From Roseococcus microcysteis (lineage in GTDB: Bacteria; Pseudomonadota; Alphaproteobacteria; Acetobacterales; Acetobacteraceae): 64,000 nt of DNA. Made by a program: the position numbers and the translations under genes. The DNA is taken from NCBI RefSeq assembly GCF_014764365.1, contig NZ_CP061718.1, forward strand, positions 744,001 to 808,000, written 5' to 3'. Shown piece after piece: positions 55,468 to 64,000 of this stretch. Numbering within the stretch: the stretch's first letter is position 1; every line of letters starts with the position of its first letter. The notes under the pieces were generated by a model, which searched no databases, was not told where the DNA came from, and saw nothing but the letters and a program-made list of their open reading frames with translations.

Positions 55468-55575
55468 GGGCTTCTCCTGCTGTTGCCAGCGAGGATGCGG
55501 CGGGCCTAAGGAGAGGTCCAGACGCGACCATGCGGCGAAAACATGCAGGGTTGCGCCCCTCACCCACTGGAAATC

Positions 55576-55603
55576 GGACTTGATTGGTCCTATTTAAGCC
55601 GGA
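55576..55603 (+). promoter_or_regulatory. suf promoter region with an IscR/SufR-like dyad
   Basis: GGAC-TTGATTG-GTCC (55576-55590) is an inverted repeat that overlaps a probable promoter with TATTTA (55591-55596) as the -10 element. The site is AT-richer than its surroundings. The position, just upstream of an Rrf2-type regulator gene, fits autoregulation by the Fe-S cluster-bound regulator. Its match to known IscR motifs is partial. Confidence 0.45.
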
Positions 55604-55619
55604 GCAGAAGGATACCGCT

Positions 55620-56066
55620 GTGCTCAGGCTCTCCAGACTGACGGATTACGCGGTCGTGGTCCTGGCCCGCATGGGCGAGGAGGCCGCCGCCTTGCAAAGC
55701 GCCCCGGGCCTTGCCACGCGCACCGGCCTGCCCGAGCCCACCGTGGCCAAGGTGCTGAAGACCCTGGCCCAGGCCGGGGTGGTGGAAGGGCTGCGCGGCG
55801 CGCGCGGCGGCTACCGCCTGGCCAAGCCGCTGCCCGACATCAAGCTGACCGAGGTGATCGTGGCCTTCGACGGCCCCATCGCGCTGACCGCCTGCGTGGA
55901 TGGTGGGTCGGGGCTGTGCGAGAGCGAGCATCTTTGCCCCGTGCGCGGTCGTTGGGATCCGGTGAACACCGCGATCCGCGATGCGCTCGAGAAGATTTCC
56001 GTGGCCGAACTGGCGGGGCACGCGCTCGCCCCCGTCGAGGCCGATTTCCGCCTGGCTGCCGAGTAG
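55620..56066 (+). CDS. Rrf2-family Fe-S-dependent regulator of the suf operon
   Basis: A 148-residue winged-helix regulator. The N-terminus LRLSRLTDYAVVVLARM and the helix-turn-helix around residues 30-60 are Rrf2/IscR-like. Cys92, Cys100 and Cys106 occupy the positions of the three cluster-binding cysteines of IscR. It should sense the Fe-S status and control its own operon. The start at GTG 55620 has an AAGGA site about eight bases away; the longer frame beginning near 55584 would include the promoter. It is followed by sufB after nine bases. Confidence 0.9.
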   Translation: MLRLSRLTDYAVVVLARMGEEAAALQSAPGLATRTGLPEPTVAKVLKTLAQAGVVEGLRGARGGYRLAKPLPDIKLTEVIVAFDGPIALTACVDGGSGLCESEHLCPVRGRWDPVNTAIRDALEKISVAELAGHALAPVEADFRLAAE

Positions 56067-56075
56067 GAGCACGCA

Positions 56076-57530
<1,455 letters not shown>

Positions 57531-57532
57531 CC

Positions 57533-58269
<737 letters not shown>

Positions 58270-58273
<4 letters not shown>

Positions 58274-59544
58274 ACACCATGGTGACCGGTGCCGCTTCCT
58301 TCCTGGGCCGCTTTGAGGGCCTGCGCGAACGCCTGCCTGGCGGCCGCACGCCCTGGGTGGCGAAGCTGCGCGCCGAAGCGGCCGAGAGTTTCCGCGCCCA
58401 GGGCCTGCCCGGCCGGCGCATCGAGGCCTGGCACTACACGGATCTCGGCGTGCTGGCGCAGCTTGGCTTCACCGAGGCGCTGACGCTGGCGGACGAGGCC
58501 CCTGCCCTGCCGCCCGCCCGCGCCGCGCACCGCGCCGTCTTTGTGGATGGCCGCTTCGCGTCCGCGCTGTCGCAACTGCCGGCGGGTGCGGCGCCGCTGG
58601 CCGAGGCGCTGGACGCCACCGAAGGCCGGCTGGGCGCGCTGGCGCAGACCCTGCCGATCGTGGCGCTGAACACCATGCTGTTCGAGGATGGGCTGGTGTT
58701 GGACGTGCCGGCGGGCGTGGATGCGGGGGAGATGGAACTGCTCTCCTTCGCCACCCATGCCGGCCGCGCCATTGCCTTCCATCCGCGCCACCTGATCCGC
58801 CTCGGCGAAGGCGCCAGGCTCACGCTGATCGACACCAGCCTGGGCGAGGCGGAGGCCACCTATCTGCACAACCCGGTCTATGAGATCGCGGTGGCGGAGG
58901 GGGCGGAACTCACGCATGTCCGCATCCAGCGCGAGGGTCGCGCGGGCTTTCAGCTTTCCACCGTGCTGGCCACGGTGCAGGCCGGCGGCACCTATGACAA
59001 TTTCACGCTGAATGCCGGCGGGCGGCTGGTCCGCAACGAGATCCATGTGGCGCTGCAAGGCCCCAAGGCCGCCTGCCACATGAATGGCGCGCAGCTGGTG
59101 GCCGAGGGGCAGCACGCGGACACCACCACCTTCCTCGACCACGCAGCCCCGGACTGCCCCAGCCGGCAGACCTACAAGACGGTGCTGGCCGGGCGTTCGC
59201 GCGGCGTGTTCCAGGGCAAGATCCTGGTGCGACAGGCCGCGCAGCGCACCGATGGCTACCAGATGAACCAGGCGCTGCTGCTCTCGGACGATGCCGAGAT
59301 CAACGCCAAGCCGCAGCTCGAAATCTACGCCGACGACGTGAAGTGCAGCCATGGCGCGACGGTGGGCGCCCTGGACGAAGCGCAGCTCTTCTACTTGCGC
59401 GCACGCGGCATCCCGGCCAGCACCGCCCGCGCCATGCTGGTCGAGGCCTTCCTGACCGAAGCGATCGAGGGCGTGATCAACCCCCTCGCGCAGGAGGCGC
59501 TGTCCGAGGCCATCTCCGGCTGGTGGCAGAAAGAAGCGGTGTGA
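58270..59544 (+). CDS. sufD: Fe-S cluster assembly protein SufD
   Basis: A 424-residue SufB paralogue in the SufBC2D complex. The N-terminal GRRIEAWHYTDLGVL is a family landmark, and VKCSHGATVGALDEAQLFYLRARGI near residue 357 contains the conserved His/Cys region. The C-terminal INPLAQEALSEAISGWW completes the fold. The ATG overlaps sufC by four bases and the stop shares one base with the sufS ATG (TGATG). Confidence 0.96.
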
Positions 59545-60788
59545 TGGACGCCCTCCCCGCCCGGCTGGACGTGGCGCGCATCCGCCAGGATTTCCCGATC
59601 CTTGGCACGCAGGTGCGCGGCAAGCCACTGGTCTTCCTGGACAGCGGCGCCTCCGCCCAGAAGCCGCGCGCCGTGATCGAGGCGATGACGCGCTGCATGG
59701 AAACGGCCTATGCCAATGTCCATCGCGGCGCCTATCACCTGAGTGAGGTCGCCACCGCCAATTTCGAGGCGGCGCGCGAGGCGGCGCAGCGTTTCCTGGG
59801 TGCCGCGACGCCCGAGGAAATCGTCTTCACCCGCAACTCCACCGAGGCCTTCAACCTTGTCGCGCACAGCTTCGGCCGCGCGCTGCTCAAGCGCGGGCAG
59901 GTGGTGCTGGTCTCGGAGATGGAGCACCACGCGAACCTGGTGCCCTGGCAAATGCTGCGCGATGCGGGCTTCGGCATCGGGCTGCGCTTCATCCGCGTGA
60001 CCGATGCGGGGGAACTCGACCTGGACGACTATGCCCGGCACCTCGCGCAGGGCGATGTCGGGCTCGTTTCCGTCACGCACATGTCCAATGTGCTGGGCAC
60101 CGTGACGCCGGCCGCCCGCATCGCGCGCATGGCGCATGAGGCCGGCGCCCGCGTCATGTTTGACGGCAGCCAGGCCGCGGTCCACCGCGCCGTGGATGTG
60201 CGCGCCATTGACGCGGATTTCTACGCCTTCACCGGGCACAAGCTGTACGGGCCCACCGGCATCGGCGTGCTCTATGGCAAGCGCGAATTGCTGGACTCCA
60301 TGCCTCCCTTCCAGGGCGGCGGCGACATGATCGAGACGGTCACGCTGGAAGGCTCCACCTGGGCCGCGCCCCCTGCCCGCTTCGAACCCGGCACGCCCGC
60401 CATCATCGAGGCGGCGGGCCTGCTGGCGGCCATCGAGTACGTGAACGCCATCGGCATGGAGGCCATCGAGGCGCATGAGCGCACGCTGGTGGAACACGCC
60501 TCCGCCACCCTCGCCCAGGTGCCCGGCCTGACCCTGCTGGGCTCGGCGCAGGACCGGGGCGGCGTCTTCGCCTTCTCCCTGGACGTGGCGCACCCGCATG
60601 ACCTGTCCACCTTCCTCGACCGGCGGGGCATCTGCGTCCGCGCCGGCCGCCATTGCGCGGAGCCGCTGCATGCGCGCTTCGGGCTGGAGGGCGGCACCTC
60701 CCGTGCCTCCTTCGGCCTCTACACCACCGCCGAGGAAATCGACGCGCTGGCCGAGGCGCTGGTCGCCGCGCGGAAATTCTTCGCATGA
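59544..60788 (+). CDS. sufS: Cysteine desulfurase SufS
   Basis: A 414-residue PLP enzyme that mobilises sulfur from cysteine. The PLP lysine is Lys233 in FTGHKLYGPTGIG and the persulfide-carrying cysteine is Cys371 in RAGRHCAEPLH. FVRNSTEA-like (FTRNSTEAFNL) and the group II short loop are present, so it is the SufS type rather than IscS. The open frame extends upstream, but ATG 59544 matches the family N-terminus and overlaps the sufD stop. Confidence 0.96.
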   Translation: MDALPARLDVARIRQDFPILGTQVRGKPLVFLDSGASAQKPRAVIEAMTRCMETAYANVHRGAYHLSEVATANFEAAREAAQRFLGAATPEEIVFTRNSTEAFNLVAHSFGRALLKRGQVVLVSEMEHHANLVPWQMLRDAGFGIGLRFIRVTDAGELDLDDYARHLAQGDVGLVSVTHMSNVLGTVTPAARIARMAHEAGARVMFDGSQAAVHRAVDVRAIDADFYAFTGHKLYGPTGIGVLYGKRELLDSMPPFQGGGDMIETVTLEGSTWAAPPARFEPGTPAIIEAAGLLAAIEYVNAIGMEAIEAHERTLVEHASATLAQVPGLTLLGSAQDRGGVFAFSLDVAHPHDLSTFLDRRGICVRAGRHCAEPLHARFGLEGGTSRASFGLYTTAEEIDALAEALVAARKFFA

Positions 60789-61252
60789 CGGGGCAGGCGG
60801 CCGGGTTCGAGGAATTGCGGGACCTCTACCAGGAGGTCATCCTCGACCATGGCCGCAAGCCTCGGAACCATTTCCGCATGGAGGTCTTCGACGCCTCCGC
60901 CCGCGGTGACAACCCGATGTGCGGCGACCGGGTGGAGCTTTTCCTGGCGCTGGCGGATGGCCATATCAGCAAGGCCAGCTTCATCGGCCGCGGCTGCGCC
61001 ATCAGCCAGGCCAGCGCCTCGCTGCTGACGGAGCTGGTGCCGGGCCTGACGCCCGGGGAGGCCCGCGCCATGGGCGCCCGCCTGCGCGAGATGGCGAAGA
61101 CCGGTGTGCGCGATGGCAGCACACCGGCGTTGGAACGGCTGTCCGCCCTGTCGGGCGTGCATGAATTTCCCAGCCGGGTGAAGTGCGCCACGCTCGCGTG
61201 GCACGCGCTCGACGCCGCGCTGGATGGATCGAAGGAGGCGAGCAGTGAGTGA
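60785..61252 (+). CDS. sufU: SufU-like Fe-S scaffold/sulfur-transfer protein
   Basis: A 155-residue IscU/NifU-type protein. Ligand residues are Cys46 and Asp48 (NPMCGD), Cys71 (GRGCAIS) and Cys134 (VKCATLAW), the same set that binds zinc in SufU of Gram-positive bacteria. It probably accepts sulfur from SufS, in place of SufE. It overlaps sufS by four bases. Confidence 0.92.
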   Translation: MTGQAAGFEELRDLYQEVILDHGRKPRNHFRMEVFDASARGDNPMCGDRVELFLALADGHISKASFIGRGCAISQASASLLTELVPGLTPGEARAMGARLREMAKTGVRDGSTPALERLSALSGVHEFPSRVKCATLAWHALDAALDGSKEASSE

Positions 61253-61604
61253 CCAGGCCGCCAGCCACGGAAGCTGGACCCCGGAGGGCGAAACCCTGCC
61301 GGCCGTGACCGAAGAGGGCGTCATCGAGGCGCTGAAGACCGTCTTCGACCCCGAAATTCCCGTGGACATCTACGAACTCGGTCTCGTCTACGCGATCGAG
61401 CTGGAGGAGGGCGGGCGCGTGAAGGTCGAGATGACGCTGACCACCCCCTCCTGCCCCTCGGCGCAGGAATTGCCCTCCATGGCCGAGGAGGCCATCCGCC
61501 AGATGCCCGGCGTCACCGATTGCCAGGTCGAGATCGTGTGGGACCCGCCCTGGGACCAGTCGCGGATGAGCGAGGATGCGCGCCTCGCGCTGAACATGTT
61601 CTGA
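61245..61604 (+). CDS. sufT: SufT-like DUF59 (MIP18) protein
   Basis: A 119-residue protein with the DUF59 core (IEALKTVFDPEIPVDIYELG), LTTPSCPSAQELPS with the reactive Cys, and VWDPPWDQSRMSEDAR at the C-terminus. SufT helps the maturation of Fe-S proteins. Start at GTG 61245 is supported by GAAGGAGG eight bases upstream and overlaps sufU by eight bases. Confidence 0.93.
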   Translation: MSDQAASHGSWTPEGETLPAVTEEGVIEALKTVFDPEIPVDIYELGLVYAIELEEGGRVKVEMTLTTPSCPSAQELPSMAEEAIRQMPGVTDCQVEIVWDPPWDQSRMSEDARLALNMF

Positions 61605-61620
61605 TGAAGGGAGTGCCGTC

Positions 61621-61989
61621 ATGAGCACCACCACCGAAGCCCCGCGCGTGAAGCGGGAATTGCCGCCCCTGATGTCCCTCTCCGAGGCGGCTGCCGAACG
61701 CCTGCGCCGCCTCTACGACAAGGCGGAAGCCGGCAAGCTGCTGCGCATCGGCGTGAAGACGAAGGGCTGCTCCGGCATGGCCTATGATTTGAGCTTCGTG
61801 GAAAGCCAAGGGCCGGGCGATGAGCGCGTGACCGACAAGGGCATCACCATCCTGGTGGACCGCAAGGCCACCCTCTACCTCCTCGGCACCACCATGGACT
61901 ACGAGGTGAAGCCGATGAGCGCCGGCTTCGTCTTCGTGAATCCGAACGAGAAGGGCCGCTGCGGCTGCGGCGAGAGCTTCCACGTCTGA
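61621..61989 (+). CDS. sufA: A-type Fe-S carrier SufA
   Basis: A 122-residue carrier protein. The three conserved cysteines are Cys50 (TKGCSGM) and Cys114/Cys116 (GRCGCGESF). It transfers assembled clusters to target proteins. It is preceded by GAAGGGAG and is the last gene of the suf operon. The stop codon lies within a short perfect hairpin that also spans the stop of the convergent TauE gene. Confidence 0.94.
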   Translation: MSTTTEAPRVKRELPPLMSLSEAAAERLRRLYDKAEAGKLLRIGVKTKGCSGMAYDLSFVESQGPGDERVTDKGITILVDRKATLYLLGTTMDYEVKPMSAGFVFVNPNEKGRCGCGESFHV

Positions 61990-62003
61990 GGCGCGCGGCC
62001 TCA
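61987..62003. terminator. Short bidirectional hairpin containing two stop codons
   Basis: TGAGGC-GCGCG-GCCTCA is a six-pair hairpin in which the TGA of sufA and the TGA of the convergent TauE gene form the outer stem ends. It is not followed by a T-tract and may only weakly terminate transcription. Confidence 0.35.
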
Positions 62004-62822
62004 GCTGAAGAGGCTGTAGAACATCCTGAGGCTGGTCACGGCCAGGAACAGCGCGAAGGCCCGCTTCAGCCAGAGCGGCTTGATGGTGTGGGCCAGCTTC
62101 ACGCCCCAGGGCGTGGCGATGATGGAGCTGGGCACGATCAGCGCAAAGCCGATCAGGCTGACATAGCCGAGCGACCAGGGCGGCAGATTCGGATCATTCC
62201 AGCCGCCCCAGATGAAGCCGATGGTGGCTGGCACCGAGATGATCAGGCCGAAGACGCTGGAGGTGGCCACCGCCGCGCGGATGGGGTGGCCGAACATGGA
62301 CAGGATCGGCACGCCCAGCGTGCCGCCGCCGATTCCCATCATCGCGCTCACGCTGCCGATGCCCATGCCGAGTGCCGCGCGCGGCGGGCCTTCGGGCACC
62401 TTCTCCGCCACGCGGAAATCCACGCCCGTGAAGCCCATGTTCAGCGCCACCAGCAGCGCGACCACGGCGAAGACGGCCGTCAGCCCTTCGCCGCGCACAT
62501 GCACGGCCAGTGCGGTGCCGATGGCCACACCCAGCATCATGGGCAGCCAGATGGAGCGCAGCAGCGTCTCGTCCATCGCGCCCGTGGCGCGGTGCTTGCG
62601 CGCCGAGACGATGGAGGTGGGGATGATGGTGGCGAGCGAGGTGCCCACCGCCAGCTTCATCTGGATGGCGTCCGGGATGTCGAAGAAGGGAAAGACGTTG
62701 AACAGCAGCGGCACGATGACGATGCCGCCGCCCACGCCCAGCAGCCCCGCCAGCGTCCCGGAGACGACGCCCGTCGCCACCATGGCCGCCGCAAGCGCCA
62801 TCAGCCACCCCACATCATACAT
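62001..62822 (-). CDS. TauE/SafE family sulfite exporter-like permease
   Basis: A 273-residue membrane protein with about eight hydrophobic segments. Two related halves are visible, with GLLGVGGGIVIVPLL (first) and MGIGGGTLGVPILSMFG (second), the signature of the TauE/SafE (DUF81) family. Members export sulfite, sulfoacetate or other organosulfur anions. The start at 62822 begins exactly at the N-terminal hydrophobic helix (MYDVGWLMALAAAM). The closeness to the SUF operon is convergent, so a functional link is not implied. Confidence 0.87.
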   Translation of the reverse strand: MYDVGWLMALAAAMVATGVVSGTLAGLLGVGGGIVIVPLLFNVFPFFDIPDAIQMKLAVGTSLATIIPTSIVSARKHRATGAMDETLLRSIWLPMMLGVAIGTALAVHVRGEGLTAVFAVVALLVALNMGFTGVDFRVAEKVPEGPPRAALGMGIGSVSAMMGIGGGTLGVPILSMFGHPIRAAVATSSVFGLIISVPATIGFIWGGWNDPNLPPWSLGYVSLIGFALIVPSSIIATPWGVKLAHTIKPLWLKRAFALFLAVTSLRMFYSLFS

Positions 62823-62965
62823 CGCGCGTCCCCGGCAGGTTGTGTTCGCGCCGGTCCTGTAACCCTCCCGACACCCGTCGCATAGCGCAAGGCGCGGCCC
62901 CCACCTTCCCGCGTGGCGCATGGCGTTCTAGCCTCCGCGCGAACACAGGCAGGAGGAATGGCCAC

Positions 62966-63874
62966 ATGATGCTCAAGGACAAGGTCGCCATCGTCACGGG
63001 CTCCGGTGGGGGTATCGGGCGCGAGATCGCGGTCGCCATGGCGGAAGCCGGCGCCAAGGTCGTCATCAACGACATCGGCGCCTCGCTGGGCGGCGAGGGC
63101 TTCTCGACCAGCCCGGCCGAGCAGACCAAGGCCATCATCGAACAGAAGGGCGGCCAGGCCGTCATCAACACCGACAGCGTCTCCGAGTGGGAGAATGCGA
63201 AGAAGATCGTCCAGACCGCCATTGATGCCTTTGGCCGCGTGGACATCGTGGTGAACAACGCGGGCATCCTGCGCGACCAGATCTTCCACCGGATGACGCC
63301 GGAGGAGTGGCTCTCTGTCATCAACGTCCACCTGAACGGCAGCTTCTTCATGAGCCGCGCCGCGGCCGAGCATTTCCGCAAGCAGGAAAGCGGCAGCTTC
63401 GTCCACATCACCTCGACCTCGGGGCTGATCGGCAATTTCGGCCAGGCGAACTACTCCGCCGCCAAGCTCGGCATCGTGGCGCTGTCGAAGTCCATCGCGC
63501 TGGACATGAAGCGCTACAATGTCCGCTCGAACTGCCTGGCCCCCTTCGCCTGGTCGCGCATGACCAGCTCCATCCCCGCCGAGACGCCGGAGCAGAAGGC
63601 GCGCGTGGAGCGCATCATGCGGATGGGCCCGGAGAAGAACGCGCCGCTCGCGGTGTTCCTGGCCTCGGACGCGGCCAAGGAGGTGACAGGCCAGATCTTC
63701 GCGCCCCGCATGCATGAGCTGTTCCTGTTCAGCCAGAACCGCCCCATCCGCTCGGTCCACAGCGAAAGCGGCTGGACGCCGGAGAAGATCGCGGAAGTCG
63801 CGCTGCCGGCCTTCCGTGCGAACTTCGTGCCCATGGAGCGCTCGGGCGACGTGTTCAGCTGGGACCCCGTGTGA
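62966..63874 (+). CDS. Short-chain dehydrogenase/reductase, MFE-type (302 residues)
   Basis: A large SDR that resembles the (3R)-hydroxyacyl-CoA dehydrogenase part of peroxisomal multifunctional enzymes. The cofactor motif is TGSGGGIG, the NNAG motif is VNNAGILRDQ, and catalytic Ser (ITSTSGL), Tyr and Lys (YSAAKLG) are present. A C-terminal extension of about 45 residues follows the usual core. AGGAGG lies 9 bases upstream of two adjacent ATGs (62966 and 62969). It is immediately upstream of an acyl-CoA dehydrogenase, suggesting an acyl-CoA oxidation operon. Confidence 0.87.
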   Translation: MMLKDKVAIVTGSGGGIGREIAVAMAEAGAKVVINDIGASLGGEGFSTSPAEQTKAIIEQKGGQAVINTDSVSEWENAKKIVQTAIDAFGRVDIVVNNAGILRDQIFHRMTPEEWLSVINVHLNGSFFMSRAAAEHFRKQESGSFVHITSTSGLIGNFGQANYSAAKLGIVALSKSIALDMKRYNVRSNCLAPFAWSRMTSSIPAETPEQKARVERIMRMGPEKNAPLAVFLASDAAKEVTGQIFAPRMHELFLFSQNRPIRSVHSESGWTPEKIAEVALPAFRANFVPMERSGDVFSWDPV

Positions 63875-63875
63875 C

Positions 63876-64000
63876 GTGAACTTCGAGCTCAACGAGGAGC
63901 AGAAGGCCTTCCAGGAGGTGGTGCGCGGCTTCGCCGAGCGCCACCTCGCCAAGGGCGCGGTGGAACGCGCCCACACGGTGGGCTTTCCGTGGGATGTCGC
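63876..64000 (+). CDS. Acyl-CoA dehydrogenase, N-terminal fragment (partial)
   Basis: The first 41 codons read NFELNEEQKAFQEVVRGFAE, the usual opening of acyl-CoA dehydrogenases. The start appears to be a GTG at 63876, one base after the SDR stop. The FAD-binding regions and catalytic Glu lie outside the window. Together with the upstream SDR it suggests fatty or branched acyl-CoA oxidation. Confidence 0.8.
   Translation, partial: MNFELNEEQKAFQEVVRGFAERHLAKGAVERAHTVGFPWDV

Overview
The window is a contiguous piece of a very GC-rich alphaproteobacterial chromosome. Several features point to the Rhodospirillales, most likely an Acetobacteraceae genus close to Roseomonas. These are the dusB-ntrB-ntrC-ntrY-ntrX order leading into hfq, an IspDF fusion, a complete SUF operon with a SufU-type scaffold, and two orphan TctC-type binding proteins. 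The genus is an inference from gene order and protein style, because no database search was possible. Genes are packed tightly, many with 1-4 base stop/start overlaps. I see no tRNA, rRNA, CRISPR array, transposase or phage gene. No gene-free stretch exceeds 300 bases.

Layout. 1-8961 (minus): dusB, ntrB, ntrC, ntrY, ntrX, a D-amino-acid transaminase, a HAD phosphatase and the first codons of hfq form one nitrogen-regulation operon. 9063-11631 (plus): ispDF and an SCP-x-type thiolase, separated by a probable minus-strand small RNA. 11744-15323: a TctC-like protein and an AI-2E-family transporter (minus), then a DsbA/FrnE-like oxidoreductase and a DJ-1/PfpI protein (plus). 15335-15540: a 206-base composite palindrome. 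15549-19424: polyprenyl diphosphate synthase, a DUF2007 protein, a TrmN6-like methyltransferase, an SDR and a lipase-like hydrolase. 19543-31929 (plus): a PfkB kinase and a full glycogen cluster, glgP-glgB-glgC-glgA followed by one giant gene encoding a GlgX-MalQ fusion. 31915-34031 (minus): a DUF882 protein and an L,D-transpeptidase, both cell-wall related. 34160-37364: a class III aminotransferase, a 61-residue membrane protein and an acyl-CoA synthetase. 37361-41445: copper resistance (copZ, cueR, copA, with copA carrying a frameshift) diverging from a trypsin-like protease, with a CueR-like operator facing each way. 41507-50947 (plus): an eight-gene cluster of hydrolases, a dehydrogenase, a cupin, a TctC-type protein, a penicillin-acylase-like enzyme and a BenE transporter, which looks like an uptake and degradation pathway for an amide-containing compound. 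51003-52661: a Na/Pi cotransporter behind a near-perfect Pho box. 52668-55467: a Gfo/Idh/MocA oxidoreductase, a second FrnE-like protein, a second copy of the 206-base palindrome, and a hydrolase. 55620-61989 (plus): the SUF iron-sulfur operon (Rrf2 regulator, sufB, C, D, S, U, T, A). 62001-64000: a TauE/SafE permease, a large SDR and the start of an acyl-CoA dehydrogenase.

Most genes are ordinary. The points most worth following are non-coding or architectural: the matched 206-base palindromic elements at two convergent gene ends, the candidate small RNA after ispDF, the GlgX-MalQ fusion, the paired copper operators, and the uncharacterised amide-degradation cluster.
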